From NCBI GenBank assembly GCA_963169045.1, contig CAUJDF010000003.1, positions 167,792 through 231,791 on the forward strand: a stretch of 64,000 nt of DNA, in the 5' to 3' direction. Below the pieces are notes generated by a model. The model searched no databases and was not told the DNA's origin. It worked only from the letters and a program-made list of their open reading frames with translations. This DNA is from Myxococcota bacterium. Its GTDB lineage: Bacteria; Myxococcota_A; Bradymonadia; UBA7976; UBA1532. Every line of letters begins with the position of its first letter. Position 1 is the stretch's first letter. The position numbers and the translations under genes are program-made. Below are positions 40,206 through 49,735 of this stretch, piece after piece.

Positions 40206-41971
40206 GCGTCCACCGCCTGCTCGATGCGGCCGACGAGCGCGCCGGCCCGCTTCACCGCCTCGTCGAGCTCGCCCGCGCGCGTCGCCGACGGCGCGAAGCG
40301 CGCGAAGTCGCAGTTCTCGAGCTCGGCCAGGAGGTCGCCGGCCGTGCCGTCGTCGACGCCCAGCGCGCGCAGGCGCGCCGCGAGCCGCTCGTGCGTGAGG
40401 CCGTTGAACGGCTCGCCGAACCGCGCCTCGAGGTAGTGGAGCAGCGCGCGGGCGATGCCGGCGAAGGCCTCCGCGCCGCCCGTCCGCAGCCGCTCGAGCT
40501 CGCGGCGTGCGTCGGCGGCGGCCCGCCTCGCCGTCCGCGCCGCCGCGCCGCCCGCCCGTCGGGCCCGGACGCGGTCGCCGGCGAGGAGGCCGATGAGCAG
40601 CAGCGGCGGCAGCGCCAGGGCGGCGAAGAAGAGCGGCGACCGGTACGCCGGGCGCCCCTCGGACCGCAGCGCGTCGAGCTTGCGGATGGTGCGCAGGGCC
40701 GGCCCGGCGTCGCCCGCCGCCGGTGCGCCCCCGGCCGCGACGTCGTCGGCGGCGCCCGGCTTGGGCTGCCCGCGCACGGTGACCTGCAGCGGCACCGTCG
40801 CCGCCTCCCGGTACGCGCCCGACGCGGGGTCGAAGAACGGCAGACGCAGCGCCGGGATCGTCAGCCGCCCGGCCTTCAGCGGCCGCAGCAGCCACGTCGT
40901 GCGCCGCGTCCCGCCGAAGCGCTCGCCGCGCAGCGCCGACGTCTCGTCCTCGGTCGGCGGAAACGCTTTGAATCCGGGCAGATCGGGCAGCGTGACCCGC
41001 GGCGTGTTCTGCAACAGGCCGTCGACCTCGGTCGTCACCGTGAGCTGGATGGCCTCGTCGGCCTGGGCCGCGGTGCGGTCGAGCGTGGCGTTCAGGCGGA
41101 CGTCGCCAACGGCGGGGCCCGCGAAGTCGGCGGGGCGCCCCTGCGCCGGCAGCGGCTTCACCTCGACGGCGATCGGCGACGCGGTGCGCTGCGCGGGCGC
41201 GCTGCGGCCGCGACCGAGCATCCACTGCTCCGACAGCATCATGTCGACGCGGGCCGGCGGCAGCTTCAGCGCGCCGGAGCGGATGGGGAAGAGCGTGTAG
41301 CGCACCAGCTCCTGCCGGCGGAACGCCCGGCCGCCGACGTCGACGACCTCGCCGCGGGACAGGCCGGCGCGGCGCGGGTGCTGCTGGCTCCAGAAGCCGT
41401 CGAGGTTCACGTCGGCGAGCGTGATCTGCGACGCCCCGAGCTCGGCGTTCACGTAGATGTAGAGCGCGGCCTCGAGCTGCTCGCCGAGCCAGACCTCGGC
41501 GCGCGGGACCTCCCAGGCGACGAACGCGTCGCGCGCGGGCGCCTCGCCGGGGACCCCGGCCTGGGGCGCCGCCGGGGCGGTCGGCGACCCGCCGCGTCCG
41601 TCGTGGACGTCGATGGCGAAGGTCGACGTGCGCCAGCTGCGGCCGCCGAGCTTCATCGTGAACGCCCCGATCTCGAGACGACCGGCGCGGCGCGGGCGGA
41701 GCAGCAGGTCGACGCGCGTCGTGGCCGTCCCCCGCATGCCGTCCTGGGAGGTGCTCTCGAAGCGCCCGACGAGCTCCCACGCGGAGAGGTCGGGCGCCTG
41801 CAGGTCGGGCTGGTCGGTCGTGCGCGCGTCGAGGCTCACGGTCACCGTCAGCCGCACGTTCTCTTCGAGCCGGATCGACGTGCGGTCGACCTGCGCGCGG
41901 ATCGGATCCGCGGCCAGCGCCAGCGCCGGCGCCAGCAGCACGAGCAGCGCGACCCACCAGGCGCGCGCCAT
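40202..41971 (-). CDS. batD: BatD-like (oxygen tolerance) membrane protein
   Basis: A 589-residue protein with signal peptide (VALLVLLAPALALA). Immunoglobulin-like beta domains cover about residues 20-400, starting with RAQVDRTSIRLEENVRLTV and including the recurring RRAGRLEIGAFTMKLGG pattern seen in BatD. One membrane helix lies near residue 440 (LFFAALALPPLLLIGLL), followed by a cytosolic helical tail. The family works with the VWA proteins BatA and BatB in the envelope. Its ATG overlaps the upstream stop by one base (TGATG). Confidence 0.85.
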   Translation of the reverse strand: MARAWWVALLVLLAPALALAADPIRAQVDRTSIRLEENVRLTVTVSLDARTTDQPDLQAPDLSAWELVGRFESTSQDGMRGTATTRVDLLLRPRRAGRLEIGAFTMKLGGRSWRTSTFAIDVHDGRGGSPTAPAAPQAGVPGEAPARDAFVAWEVPRAEVWLGEQLEAALYIYVNAELGASQITLADVNLDGFWSQQHPRRAGLSRGEVVDVGGRAFRRQELVRYTLFPIRSGALKLPPARVDMMLSEQWMLGRGRSAPAQRTASPIAVEVKPLPAQGRPADFAGPAVGDVRLNATLDRTAAQADEAIQLTVTTEVDGLLQNTPRVTLPDLPGFKAFPPTEDETSALRGERFGGTRRTTWLLRPLKAGRLTIPALRLPFFDPASGAYREAATVPLQVTVRGQPKPGAADDVAAGGAPAAGDAGPALRTIRKLDALRSEGRPAYRSPLFFAALALPPLLLIGLLAGDRVRARRAGGAAARTARRAAADARRELERLRTGGAEAFAGIARALLHYLEARFGEPFNGLTHERLAARLRALGVDDGTAGDLLAELENCDFARFAPSATRAGELDEAVKRAGALVGRIEQAVDA

Positions 41972-43401
41972 CAGTAATCCTCCATCTGAGGATAGGCGGG
42001 CAGCCCGCGCAGCATCTTCTCGAGCTGCGGGTTCTTCTGGTGCTTGTCGAGCGACTCCACGAGCTTCTCGATGTCGACCTGGTCCTGCTGCGCCTGCGGC
42101 TGCGGTTGCGGCTGCTGCTGGTCCTGCTGCTGCTGTTCGTCCTGGTCCTGCTGCTGGTCCTGCTGGTCGTCCTTCTTCTCGTCCTCGCTCTTCTCGTCGT
42201 CCTTCTCGTCTTCGTCGGACTTCTTCACGACGAGCGTGTACGTGTTCTCCTGGTGCTCGGCGGTGTTCACCTGCACGAGGACCGTGCGCTCCTCGTCGCC
42301 TTGCTCGACCTTCAACGCGGCGCCCTCGGGGGCGGCCAGCGGCGTCACCCCGTCGGCGTCGAAGAGCGCCGCGGCCAGCTTGCCCCGGCTCGGATCGTGG
42401 CGCACCTGGATCTCGCGCCCCTCGCCCTTGGGGACCGTCACGCGGAACCAGTCCGCGTCGCCGGGGCACGACTTGAGGCCCGGCAGCTCGCCATCCTGCG
42501 CCGCGGTGGCGGCCTCGGGCGCGTCGTTCTCTTCTTTCTCGTCGTCGCTGGGGCAGGGGAGCACCAGCTCGACGCCGATCTTGTAGGTCACCTCGGCGCG
42601 CCCCGGGCCGGCGACGCGCACCTTCCACGCGCCGCCGCTCGGCAGCCCGGAGATGCCCACCGTGGCCTTGCCCTTCTCGAGCGGCGCGCTGCGCAGCGCC
42701 TCGCCGCCCTCCTCGGGGCCGTAGAGCTCGAGCGTCACCTGGCGCGTCTCGCCGTCCTCGGTGTCGACCTTGCCCTCGACGTTCACGTACAGGAACGCGC
42801 CGTGCGGCGCCTCGATGGCGTACCAATCCTCGTCGGCGGGGCAGAGCAGGCGCTTGTCGGCCTTCTGCGGATCGAACGGCTTCGCGTCGGCGCGCGGATC
42901 GTCGGGCTCGTGGTCGTCGTCGCGCATGTTGCACGGCGGGTGGAGCTTGAACCACGCCAGCTCCGTGTTCCACCGCGCGGCCTCGTCGGACGGATCGAGG
43001 CGCAGCGCGTTGGCGAACTCCTCGTAGGCCGCCTTCCAGTCCTCCTTGGCGACGGCGGCCTGGCCGCGCGCGAACGAGATGCGCCGCTTCAGGTCGAGCA
43101 GCCGCGCCTCGCGGTCGGCGTCCTTCGCCGAGCCGTCGGTCAGCGCCTCGGCGGTCAGCCGGTAGGCGTTGTCGAGCGCGGTCCGGGCCTCGTCGGGCTG
43201 CTCGTTGAGCACGTGCGCCAGCCCGCGCGCGAAGTGCACCTCGGGCCGATCGGCGTCGAGCGCCTTGAGCGCCTCGAGCGCCTCGGCCCCTTTCCCCTGT
43301 CGGATCAGGGCGTTGGCGTCGTCGACGGTCGGGTCGCTGCACTGGAAGGGCCCCCAGCCCGCGAGGAGGAGCGCGACGATCGGCAGCCGGCTACGCCGCA
43401 T
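41971..43401 (-). CDS. BatC-position TPR protein with Asp/Lys/Gln-rich C-terminus
   Basis: A 476-residue exported protein, possibly a lipoprotein (Cys about 21). The start has GGAGGAG upstream. TPR-like helices cover about 25-140 (IRQGKGAEALEALKALD, AYEEFANALRLDPSDEAARWN). Two beta-sandwich domains with paired cysteines follow (LCPADEDWYAIEAPHGAF and SCPGDADWFRVTVPKG), like bacterial pre-peptidase C-terminal domains. The end has a highly charged DEKDDEKSEDEKKDD stretch, a run of Gln/Pro/Asp, and LRGLPAYPQMEDY. The last part resembles BatC, but the beta domains are extra. It overlaps BatB by 11 bp. Confidence 0.78.
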   Translation of the reverse strand: MRRSRLPIVALLLAGWGPFQCSDPTVDDANALIRQGKGAEALEALKALDADRPEVHFARGLAHVLNEQPDEARTALDNAYRLTAEALTDGSAKDADREARLLDLKRRISFARGQAAVAKEDWKAAYEEFANALRLDPSDEAARWNTELAWFKLHPPCNMRDDDHEPDDPRADAKPFDPQKADKRLLCPADEDWYAIEAPHGAFLYVNVEGKVDTEDGETRQVTLELYGPEEGGEALRSAPLEKGKATVGISGLPSGGAWKVRVAGPGRAEVTYKIGVELVLPCPSDDEKEENDAPEAATAAQDGELPGLKSCPGDADWFRVTVPKGEGREIQVRHDPSRGKLAAALFDADGVTPLAAPEGAALKVEQGDEERTVLVQVNTAEHQENTYTLVVKKSDEDEKDDEKSEDEKKDDQQDQQQDQDEQQQQDQQQPQPQPQAQQDQVDIEKLVESLDKHQKNPQLEKMLRGLPAYPQMEDY

Positions 43402-44521
43402 CGGCCTTCTCCTCCCGCGGCCGACGCCGTCGACCGTCGGCCGCCGGCTCGCGGGCAGCGGCGGCGGTCGTCCGGGCGCGCCGCTCGCCGATCGCCAGGT
43501 CGAGCAGCAGCAGCAGCAGCGCGGGCAGCAGCGCGTACTGGAACTTCTCGCCGTAGGCGTTGCGCAGCATCGACTCCATCGCTGTCTTCTGCAGCCCGCC
43601 GAGCTCCGCCGCCAGCCGCGGCGACACCGGCTCCGTCCCGTCGTACTGGAACACACGCTGCGCGTCGGGCTTCTCGGGGTCGGCCAGCCGCGCGAGCTCC
43701 TCGAGCAGCGCCACGTTGAGCTTGCTGTAGATGGGTTTGCCCTCGGAGTCCTTCTGGTAGCCCTGGTGGTTGCCCTGCTCGTCGAACAGCGGGATGGGTT
43801 CGCCGAGGCGCGTGCCGACGCCGACCGCGAACAGGCGCACGCCCGCGTCGGCCGCCTTCTTCGCCGCGGCCCGCGCCGCCTCGCCGGCGTCGCTCGCCAC
43901 GTCCTCGCCGTCGGTGATCAGCAGCAGGACGCGGCTGCGCCCGCGGTGCTCGGCCTTGTCCTCGCGGCTCGTGAGCAGCTTCGTGCCCTCTTCGATCGCC
44001 ATCGCGAGGTTGGTGCCGCCGATGGGCATGTTCGCCGGGTCGAGGCTGTCGAGGTACAGCCGGACGGCGCTCTCGTCGGCCGTCAGCGGGCTCTGGGTGA
44101 AGGCCACGCCGGCGAACGGCACGAGCGCGATGCGGTCGCCCTGCAGCGTCTGCAAGAGCTGCCGCAACTGCGTGCGCGCCGCCTCGAGCCGCGAGGGCTG
44201 GACGTCGCGCGCGAGCATCGACTTCGAGATGTCGAAGGCCACGGCGATGTCGATGCCGGTCTGCTTCAGCGGCATCGGCCGCTGGCCGTGCTGCGGCCGG
44301 ACGAGCGCGATCGCCGCCAGCAGCAGCGCCAGGCCCGTGACGAGCTGCTTGAGCAGGCGCCGCGGCTTCGAGACGGCGGAGGTCAGCTGCGCCGCGAGCG
44401 CCGCGTTGCCCACGCGCGCGAGCTTGCGCCGACGCGCCGCCGCGCCCCACGCCCACAGGCCCGCCGCGACGACCGGGACGAGGAGCGCCCACCACAGATC
44501 CGGGTGCCCCCAGCGGATCAC
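43391..44521 (-). CDS. batB: BatB-like VWA-domain membrane protein
   Basis: A 376-residue protein. Two N-terminal hydrophobic helices (LWWALLVPVVAAGLWAWG and LVTGLALLLAAIALV) flank a basic loop. A von Willebrand factor A domain (about 95-315) has an intact MIDAS: AFDISKSM, the Thr in GGTNLAM and the Asp in LLITDGED. A third helix near residue 340 follows, then an Arg-rich tail. The paired VWA proteins BatA and BatB likely form an envelope complex activated by MoxR. The GTG start overlaps BatA (GTGA). Confidence 0.88.
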   Translation of the reverse strand: MIRWGHPDLWWALLVPVVAAGLWAWGAAARRRKLARVGNAALAAQLTSAVSKPRRLLKQLVTGLALLLAAIALVRPQHGQRPMPLKQTGIDIAVAFDISKSMLARDVQPSRLEAARTQLRQLLQTLQGDRIALVPFAGVAFTQSPLTADESAVRLYLDSLDPANMPIGGTNLAMAIEEGTKLLTSREDKAEHRGRSRVLLLITDGEDVASDAGEAARAAAKKAADAGVRLFAVGVGTRLGEPIPLFDEQGNHQGYQKDSEGKPIYSKLNVALLEELARLADPEKPDAQRVFQYDGTEPVSPRLAAELGGLQKTAMESMLRNAYGEKFQYALLPALLLLLLDLAIGERRARTTAAAAREPAADGRRRRPREEKADAA

Positions 44522-45576
44522 GGGAACCTCCGCAGCACCGTCTGCGACAGCGCGACCTCGAGCAGGAGCAGCGCGAGGCCCGCCGCCAGGAACCAATGGA
44601 ATATCTCCGTCTTCTCCGCCGCCGCGTAGTCGACGACGCGCGACTTCTCGAAGCGGTCGATGATCGTCCGGAAGTCCTTCTCGAGGCTCTCCTGGTCGCT
44701 GGCGCGGAAGAACTGCCCGTCGGTGGTCTTCGCGATCTCCTCGAGCAGCGCCGGGTTGATGGGGTACTCGGCCTTCTTGAACAGGCGGTGTCCGGTCACG
44801 AAGTCGACCATGTTCGTCGGCTCCCGCGACTGCCCCTCGACGCCCACGAGGATGGGGAAGACGTGGATGCCCTTCTCGCCCATCGCGCGGGCCATCTCCT
44901 TGGGCGAGACGTTGCTCCCGTTGTCGTCGCCGTCGGTGAGCAGGATGACGAGGCGCGTCTTGGCGTCGGAGTCCTTCAGGCGCGCCATCGACATGGCCAG
45001 CGCGTTGCCGATGGCGGTCGCCGAGCCGTCGATGTCGCCGAGCTCGAGGCGGTCGACGATGCGCAGCATCACGCCGTAGTCCAGCGTGAGCGGGAACATG
45101 AGGAACGCCTCTTTGCCGAACGCGACGAGGCTCACCCGGTCGTACTGGCGCGACTCGATGAAGTCGCGGATCACGCGGCGGGCGATGACGAAGCGGTTCT
45201 CGGGCTCCCGACCGGCGTTCTGCATCTTGACGAGGTCCTCGTCGCTGATGTCGACGGCGTTCATGGAGCCGGAGAGGTCGAAGGCCACCACGATGTCGAT
45301 GCCCTCCACCTCGGCCGTCTCGGCGGAGGTGAGCTGCGGGCGCAGGAGGGCGCCGAACAGCGCGAGCAGCGCCAGGAGGCGCAGCGCCAGCGGCAGGTGC
45401 ACGAGCCGGGCGCGCCACCCGGGGGACACGCCCTCGACCCGGAAGCGCGCCGGGAAACGCAGGCCGGGGATGCCGCGCCGCCGCTGCCCCCAGGCGTGCC
45501 CCCACAGGGCGAGCGTCAGCAGGCCGAGCGCGACGAAGCCGGCGATCGTCCACGGTCCGTACTCGGGCCAGGTCAC
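44518..45576 (-). CDS. batA: BatA-like VWA-domain membrane protein
   Basis: A 352-residue protein with N-terminal helices (IAGFVALGLLTLALWG and LALRLLALLALFGALL). A VWA domain (about 90-315) carries the MIDAS residues DLSGSM, the Thr in GSATAIG and the Asp in LLTDGDDN. One C-terminal helix follows (FLAAGLALLLLEVALSQTVL). It is similar to the adjacent BatB, which suggests an old duplication. It is coupled by GTGA overlaps on both sides. Confidence 0.88.
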   Translation of the reverse strand: MTWPEYGPWTIAGFVALGLLTLALWGHAWGQRRRGIPGLRFPARFRVEGVSPGWRARLVHLPLALRLLALLALFGALLRPQLTSAETAEVEGIDIVVAFDLSGSMNAVDISDEDLVKMQNAGREPENRFVIARRVIRDFIESRQYDRVSLVAFGKEAFLMFPLTLDYGVMLRIVDRLELGDIDGSATAIGNALAMSMARLKDSDAKTRLVILLTDGDDNGSNVSPKEMARAMGEKGIHVFPILVGVEGQSREPTNMVDFVTGHRLFKKAEYPINPALLEEIAKTTDGQFFRASDQESLEKDFRTIIDRFEKSRVVDYAAAEKTEIFHWFLAAGLALLLLEVALSQTVLRRFP

Positions 45577-46619
45577 GCCGACTTCTCCACGAGTTCGGGC
45601 TCGTCCGGCACGCGCGTCAGCTCGATGAGGCCGCGGGCGGACCGCGCGACGGCGCCGATCGACGCCGCGCTCGGCGCGAAGCCGGCGAACTTCACGAGGT
45701 CGGTCTCGAGCAGGAAATCCTCGATGGCGAGGCGGGCGTGGTCGGGCAGCCCGCGCTCCATCGCCAGCGCGTGGCGGATCTCGTCGGAGGTCATCTCGCG
45801 CGCCCCGAACCGGTAGCGGCGCTCGAGGTACTCGCGGACGATCTCCGACAGCCGGAAGTAGTACTCCTTGTTCAGGCTCTGCTCCGGCAGGCGCTCCGCC
45901 TCGAGCTTCGCGAGCTGCTCGAGCGCGATGACGTGGGCCGGGCGCGGATCGACCCAGGGCGCCTCGACGCGGCGCCGCCTCTCGAGCCAGCGGCGGACGA
46001 GCCACGCGACGCCGAACCCGACCGCCGCGGCGCCGAGCACGATGAGGCCGATGATCAGCGGCCAGTTCGTCTTGACGTAGGGGACGGGGCCCTGCGCCCG
46101 CCAGAAGCCGTCGGCGTCCTCGCCGGGCTCGCGGTAGGTGCGGAACTTCGCGTCGGGCACCGTCGCCGTGAGGACCTTGACCGGCACTTTTCGGCCCTCG
46201 ACGGGCACGTTGCCCTCGCCGCCGGCGGCGTCCGTCCAGACGACGTCGAAGGCGGGGACGCGCAGGTCCTTGGGCTCCATCTGGACGAGGCGGAAGCGGC
46301 GCATCGTCTTCAGGCGGCCGTCGCCGTTCGGCTGCGCCGCCGCCGGGTTCTCGGCGTCGGCCTCGAGCTCCGTGGCGCCGGGGGGGACCGGCACGGCGAC
46401 GCTCTGGTCCTGGCGGTGGACGGCGGTGAGCGTGCAGACGAGCGGCTCGCCGACCTTCACCGGCTCGGGCGTGCAGGTCAGCGTCACCTCGGGCGGCGGG
46501 CCCTGGGCGGCGGGCTTCGGCGGCGGCTCGCTCGCCGGCGCGGGCGAGCTCGCGGGCGCGGGCTCCGAAGGCTGCGCCGCGGCGAACGCCGGCAACAGGA
46601 GCAGGACGAGCGCCCTCAC
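45573..46619 (-). CDS. Single-pass protein with BatD-like beta domain and helical cytosolic tail
   Basis: A 348-residue protein: signal peptide, a Pro/Ala-rich linker, then a beta domain (about 40-165, TLTCTPEPVKVGEPLVCTLT) like those in BatD. One membrane helix near residue 190 (LIIGLIVLGAAAVGFGVAWL) leads to a helical tail (KEYYFRLSEIVREYLERRY) seen in DUF4381-type proteins. It sits between DUF58 and BatA, where MoxR operons often encode such a protein. It is coupled by GTGA overlaps on both sides. Confidence 0.75.
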   Translation of the reverse strand: MRALVLLLLPAFAAAQPSEPAPASSPAPASEPPPKPAAQGPPPEVTLTCTPEPVKVGEPLVCTLTAVHRQDQSVAVPVPPGATELEADAENPAAAQPNGDGRLKTMRRFRLVQMEPKDLRVPAFDVVWTDAAGGEGNVPVEGRKVPVKVLTATVPDAKFRTYREPGEDADGFWRAQGPVPYVKTNWPLIIGLIVLGAAAVGFGVAWLVRRWLERRRRVEAPWVDPRPAHVIALEQLAKLEAERLPEQSLNKEYYFRLSEIVREYLERRYRFGAREMTSDEIRHALAMERGLPDHARLAIEDFLLETDLVKFAGFAPSAASIGAVARSARGLIELTRVPDEPELVEKSA

Positions 46620-47503
46620 GCGCGCCTCGCGCGGATGCGGAAGTAGTTGACGAGCGGCCCGGCGTAGTCGCGCGCGTCGGTCGTCACCCGGATGGGGCTC
46701 ACCCCGTAGCGCTTCAGGTCCGTCTCGCGCGCCTTGCGCCGCGACGCCTGCATGGCGTCGTATTCGCGCTTCACGCTGCCCGCGCCGGCGTCGAGGAAGA
46801 TGAGCTCGCCCGTCTCCGCGTCCTCGAGGACGAGCAGGCCCAGGTCCTGGGCCAGCGACTCCTCCGCCGGGTCGACGACCGTCATCGGGATGAGGTCGTG
46901 CCGCTTCGCCGTGACGTGCAGCGGCCGCTCGTAGCCCGCGTCGAGGAAGTCGGAGATCAGGAAGACGACGGCCTTGCGCCGCGCCACGCGCCCGACGAAC
47001 TCGAGCGCCGCGCCGAGATCGGTGCCGCGCCCGACCGGGTCGAAGCTGAGGATGTCGTCGATGATGCGCAGCACGTGCTTGCGGCCCTTCTTGGGCGGCA
47101 CGTAGCGCTCGACGGTGTCGGTGAAGGCCACGAGGCCGACGCGGTCGCCGTTCTTGATCGCCGAGAAGGCCATCAACGCGGCGAGCTTGGCGGCGACCAC
47201 ACGCTTCTCGTCGCGCGCGGTGCCGAAGGCCATCGAGCCGCTCATGTCGACGACGATGAGCACCGTCAGCTCGCGCTCCTCGACGAAGCGCTTCACGTAC
47301 GGCTCGCCGGTGCGGGCGGTCACGTTCCAGTCGATGAGGCGCGGCTCGTCGCCGGGCGCGTACGGGCGCACCTCGTCGAAGGACATGCCGCGACCCTTGA
47401 AGACCGAGTGGTACTGGCCGGCCATCTGCTGGTCGACCAGCCGCCGGGTCACGATCTCGATCCGGCGGATCTCGGCGAGGAGCTCGGGGGAGAGTCCGGC
47501 CAC
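46616..47503 (-). CDS. DUF58 / VWA-like protein of the MoxR cluster
   Basis: A 295-residue cytosolic protein. The DUF58 signature lies near residue 50 (YAPGDEPRLIDWNVTARTGEPYVKRF is its region), followed by a VWA-type core with VDMSGSM and FLISDFLDAG. DUF58 proteins are encoded next to MoxR ATPases almost everywhere and probably recruit their clients. The GTG start has GAGG eight bases upstream and lies 10 bp after moxR. Confidence 0.9.
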   Translation of the reverse strand: MAGLSPELLAEIRRIEIVTRRLVDQQMAGQYHSVFKGRGMSFDEVRPYAPGDEPRLIDWNVTARTGEPYVKRFVEERELTVLIVVDMSGSMAFGTARDEKRVVAAKLAALMAFSAIKNGDRVGLVAFTDTVERYVPPKKGRKHVLRIIDDILSFDPVGRGTDLGAALEFVGRVARRKAVVFLISDFLDAGYERPLHVTAKRHDLIPMTVVDPAEESLAQDLGLLVLEDAETGELIFLDAGAGSVKREYDAMQASRRKARETDLKRYGVSPIRVTTDARDYAGPLVNYFRIRARRA

Positions 47504-47513
47504 CGGCGCGACC

Positions 47514-48506
<993 letters not shown>

Positions 48507-48548
48507 GCCTCGAACCTCCCGCGGTCGGCCTGGATGTAGGGCCGCGCG

Positions 48549-48576
48549 AACTTAACACCGATCCGGCGCCTGTCAA
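48549..48576 (-). promoter_or_regulatory. Sigma-70-type promoter of the moxR/Bat operon
   Basis: On the minus strand, TTGACA (48576-48571) is followed after 16 bp by TAAGTT (48554-48549). The -35 is a perfect consensus match in very GC-rich DNA. Transcription would begin near 48541, about 35 bases ahead of the GTG at 48506. Confidence 0.5.
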
Positions 48577-48690
48577 CCGAGCGCCGGACGGCGCTATTCC
48601 AGGCCCGGAGCGCGTCCCGCGGGCTCGGGGACGGCGTCGCGAGCGGCCCACGCCGTTGACTTCGGCGACCTCGGGCCTCATCTTCCCGTC

Positions 48691-48729
48691 GATCGAACGC
48701 TCGGATCGCACGCACGGATCGCACGCTCG
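48691..48729 (+). repeat. Three tandem 13-bp units upstream of a stress operon
   Basis: GATCGAACGCTCG, GATCGCACGCACG and GATCGCACGCTCG follow each other without spacer, ending 11 bp before the ATG at 48741. They lie where a leader would be, so they could be operator half-sites or an RNA-level element. A possible -35 (TTGACT, 48656) with a weak -10 (CATCTT, 48679) precedes them. Confidence 0.55.
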
Positions 48730-48740
48730 GAGAGACCCCC

Positions 48741-48974
48741 ATGCTGATCGACTCGAAGGACTTCCTGCACGACAAGCGGATCGTGGCCCGGCACATCGTG
48801 CAGGGCTACGTGAAGAAGGACGAGTACGAGGCGGACCAGGCGGCGCTGCCCGACCTCGCCGACCGGTCGGCGACGACGTCGGTGCGCGTCGAGCCGGTGA
48901 CGTTCCGCATCTCGGTGCCCGGCCCCAAGAAGATCGAGGAGCCGCGCCGCCCGATCGACGAGGACGCCGAGTAG
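48741..48974 (+). CDS. 77-residue protein of unknown function
   Basis: A small soluble protein with a GGAGAG site six bases before its ATG. It starts MLIDSKDFLHDKRIVARHIV and ends in an acidic stretch (RRPIDEDAE). The Lys/Asp-rich composition and the one-base overlap with the Hsp20 start (TAGTG) support a real gene. No family is recognised. Its place as the first gene before Hsp20, DUF1844 and HtrA suggests a role in proteostasis. Confidence 0.65.
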   Translation: MLIDSKDFLHDKRIVARHIVQGYVKKDEYEADQAALPDLADRSATTSVRVEPVTFRISVPGPKKIEEPRRPIDEDAE

Positions 48975-49366
48975 TGAACCGGCGCCTCGAGGGCCTGCTC
49001 GACCTGCGGGACCGCATGAACCAGCTCTTCGAGGAGCTGTTGCACCCGCACGAGCCGGCCGGCCGCGGCGTGTGGACGCCGCTGGCCGACGTGAGCGAGA
49101 CCGACGACGGGTTCGTCATCGCCCTCGAGCTGCCCGGGGTGAAGCCGGGCGAGGTCGAGGTCGAGGTCGGGCCCGACGGGCGCACGGTCTGGGTCCGCGG
49201 GCGGCGACCGTATCCCGGCGACCCGCCCGAGGCCGTGCACCGCATGGAGCGACACTACGGGCCCTTCGCCCGCGCCATCGACGTCACCGCGCCCGTCCGC
49301 GCGGAGACCGTCGAGCGGCGTTACCTCGACGGCGTGCTGACGCTGACGCTGCGGCGCGCCGCCTGA
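48974..49366 (+). CDS. Hsp20 family small heat-shock protein (short form)
   Basis: A 130-residue chaperone that begins at GTG overlapping the previous stop. The alpha-crystallin domain covers about 30-128: TPLADVSETDDGFVIALELPG at its start, then MERHYGPFARAIDV and YLDGVLTLTLRR at its end, all typical of the family. The N-terminal arm (RMNQLFEELLHP) is short, and there is almost no C-terminal tail, unlike the longer Hsp20 at 10622-11206. It is 15 bp upstream of the DUF1844 gene. Confidence 0.9.
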   Translation: MNRRLEGLLDLRDRMNQLFEELLHPHEPAGRGVWTPLADVSETDDGFVIALELPGVKPGEVEVEVGPDGRTVWVRGRRPYPGDPPEAVHRMERHYGPFARAIDVTAPVRAETVERRYLDGVLTLTLRRAA

Positions 49367-49381
49367 ACGCGGAGAGCTGCC

Positions 49382-49735
49382 ATGGCCAACGAGCCCACCG
49401 AGCCCCGCCGACGCGTGTTCCGCGCCGGTCCCGACGGCTGCGCCGCCATCGACGAGGCGCCCGCCGATGATGCCGGCGCCGACGAGCGCGCCCTCGCCGA
49501 GCTGACCTTCTCCACCCACATCGTGTCGCTGCACGCCACGGCGCTGCTCTACCTCGGCGAGGTGCCCGAGGACGGCGGCGAGCGCGTGCCGCCCGACAAG
49601 CCCGCGGCCCAGCACATCATCGACACGCTGTCGATGCTGCGGGTCAAGACGCGCGGCAACCTCACCGACGAGGAGCAGCGGCTGCTCGACACGGTGCTCT
49701 ACGAGCTGCGGGTGAAGTTCTGCCAGTGCAAGTGA
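49382..49735 (+). CDS. DUF1844 protein
   Basis: A 117-residue protein. The end reads QHIIDTLSMLRVKTRGNLTDEEQRLL over about 35 positions, the conserved core of DUF1844, a small helical family of unknown function common in Deltaproteobacteria. A Cys pair (FCQCK) ends the protein. It overlaps the protease gene by four bases (GTGA). Confidence 0.88.
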   Translation: MANEPTEPRRRVFRAGPDGCAAIDEAPADDAGADERALAELTFSTHIVSLHATALLYLGEVPEDGGERVPPDKPAAQHIIDTLSMLRVKTRGNLTDEEQRLLDTVLYELRVKFCQCK

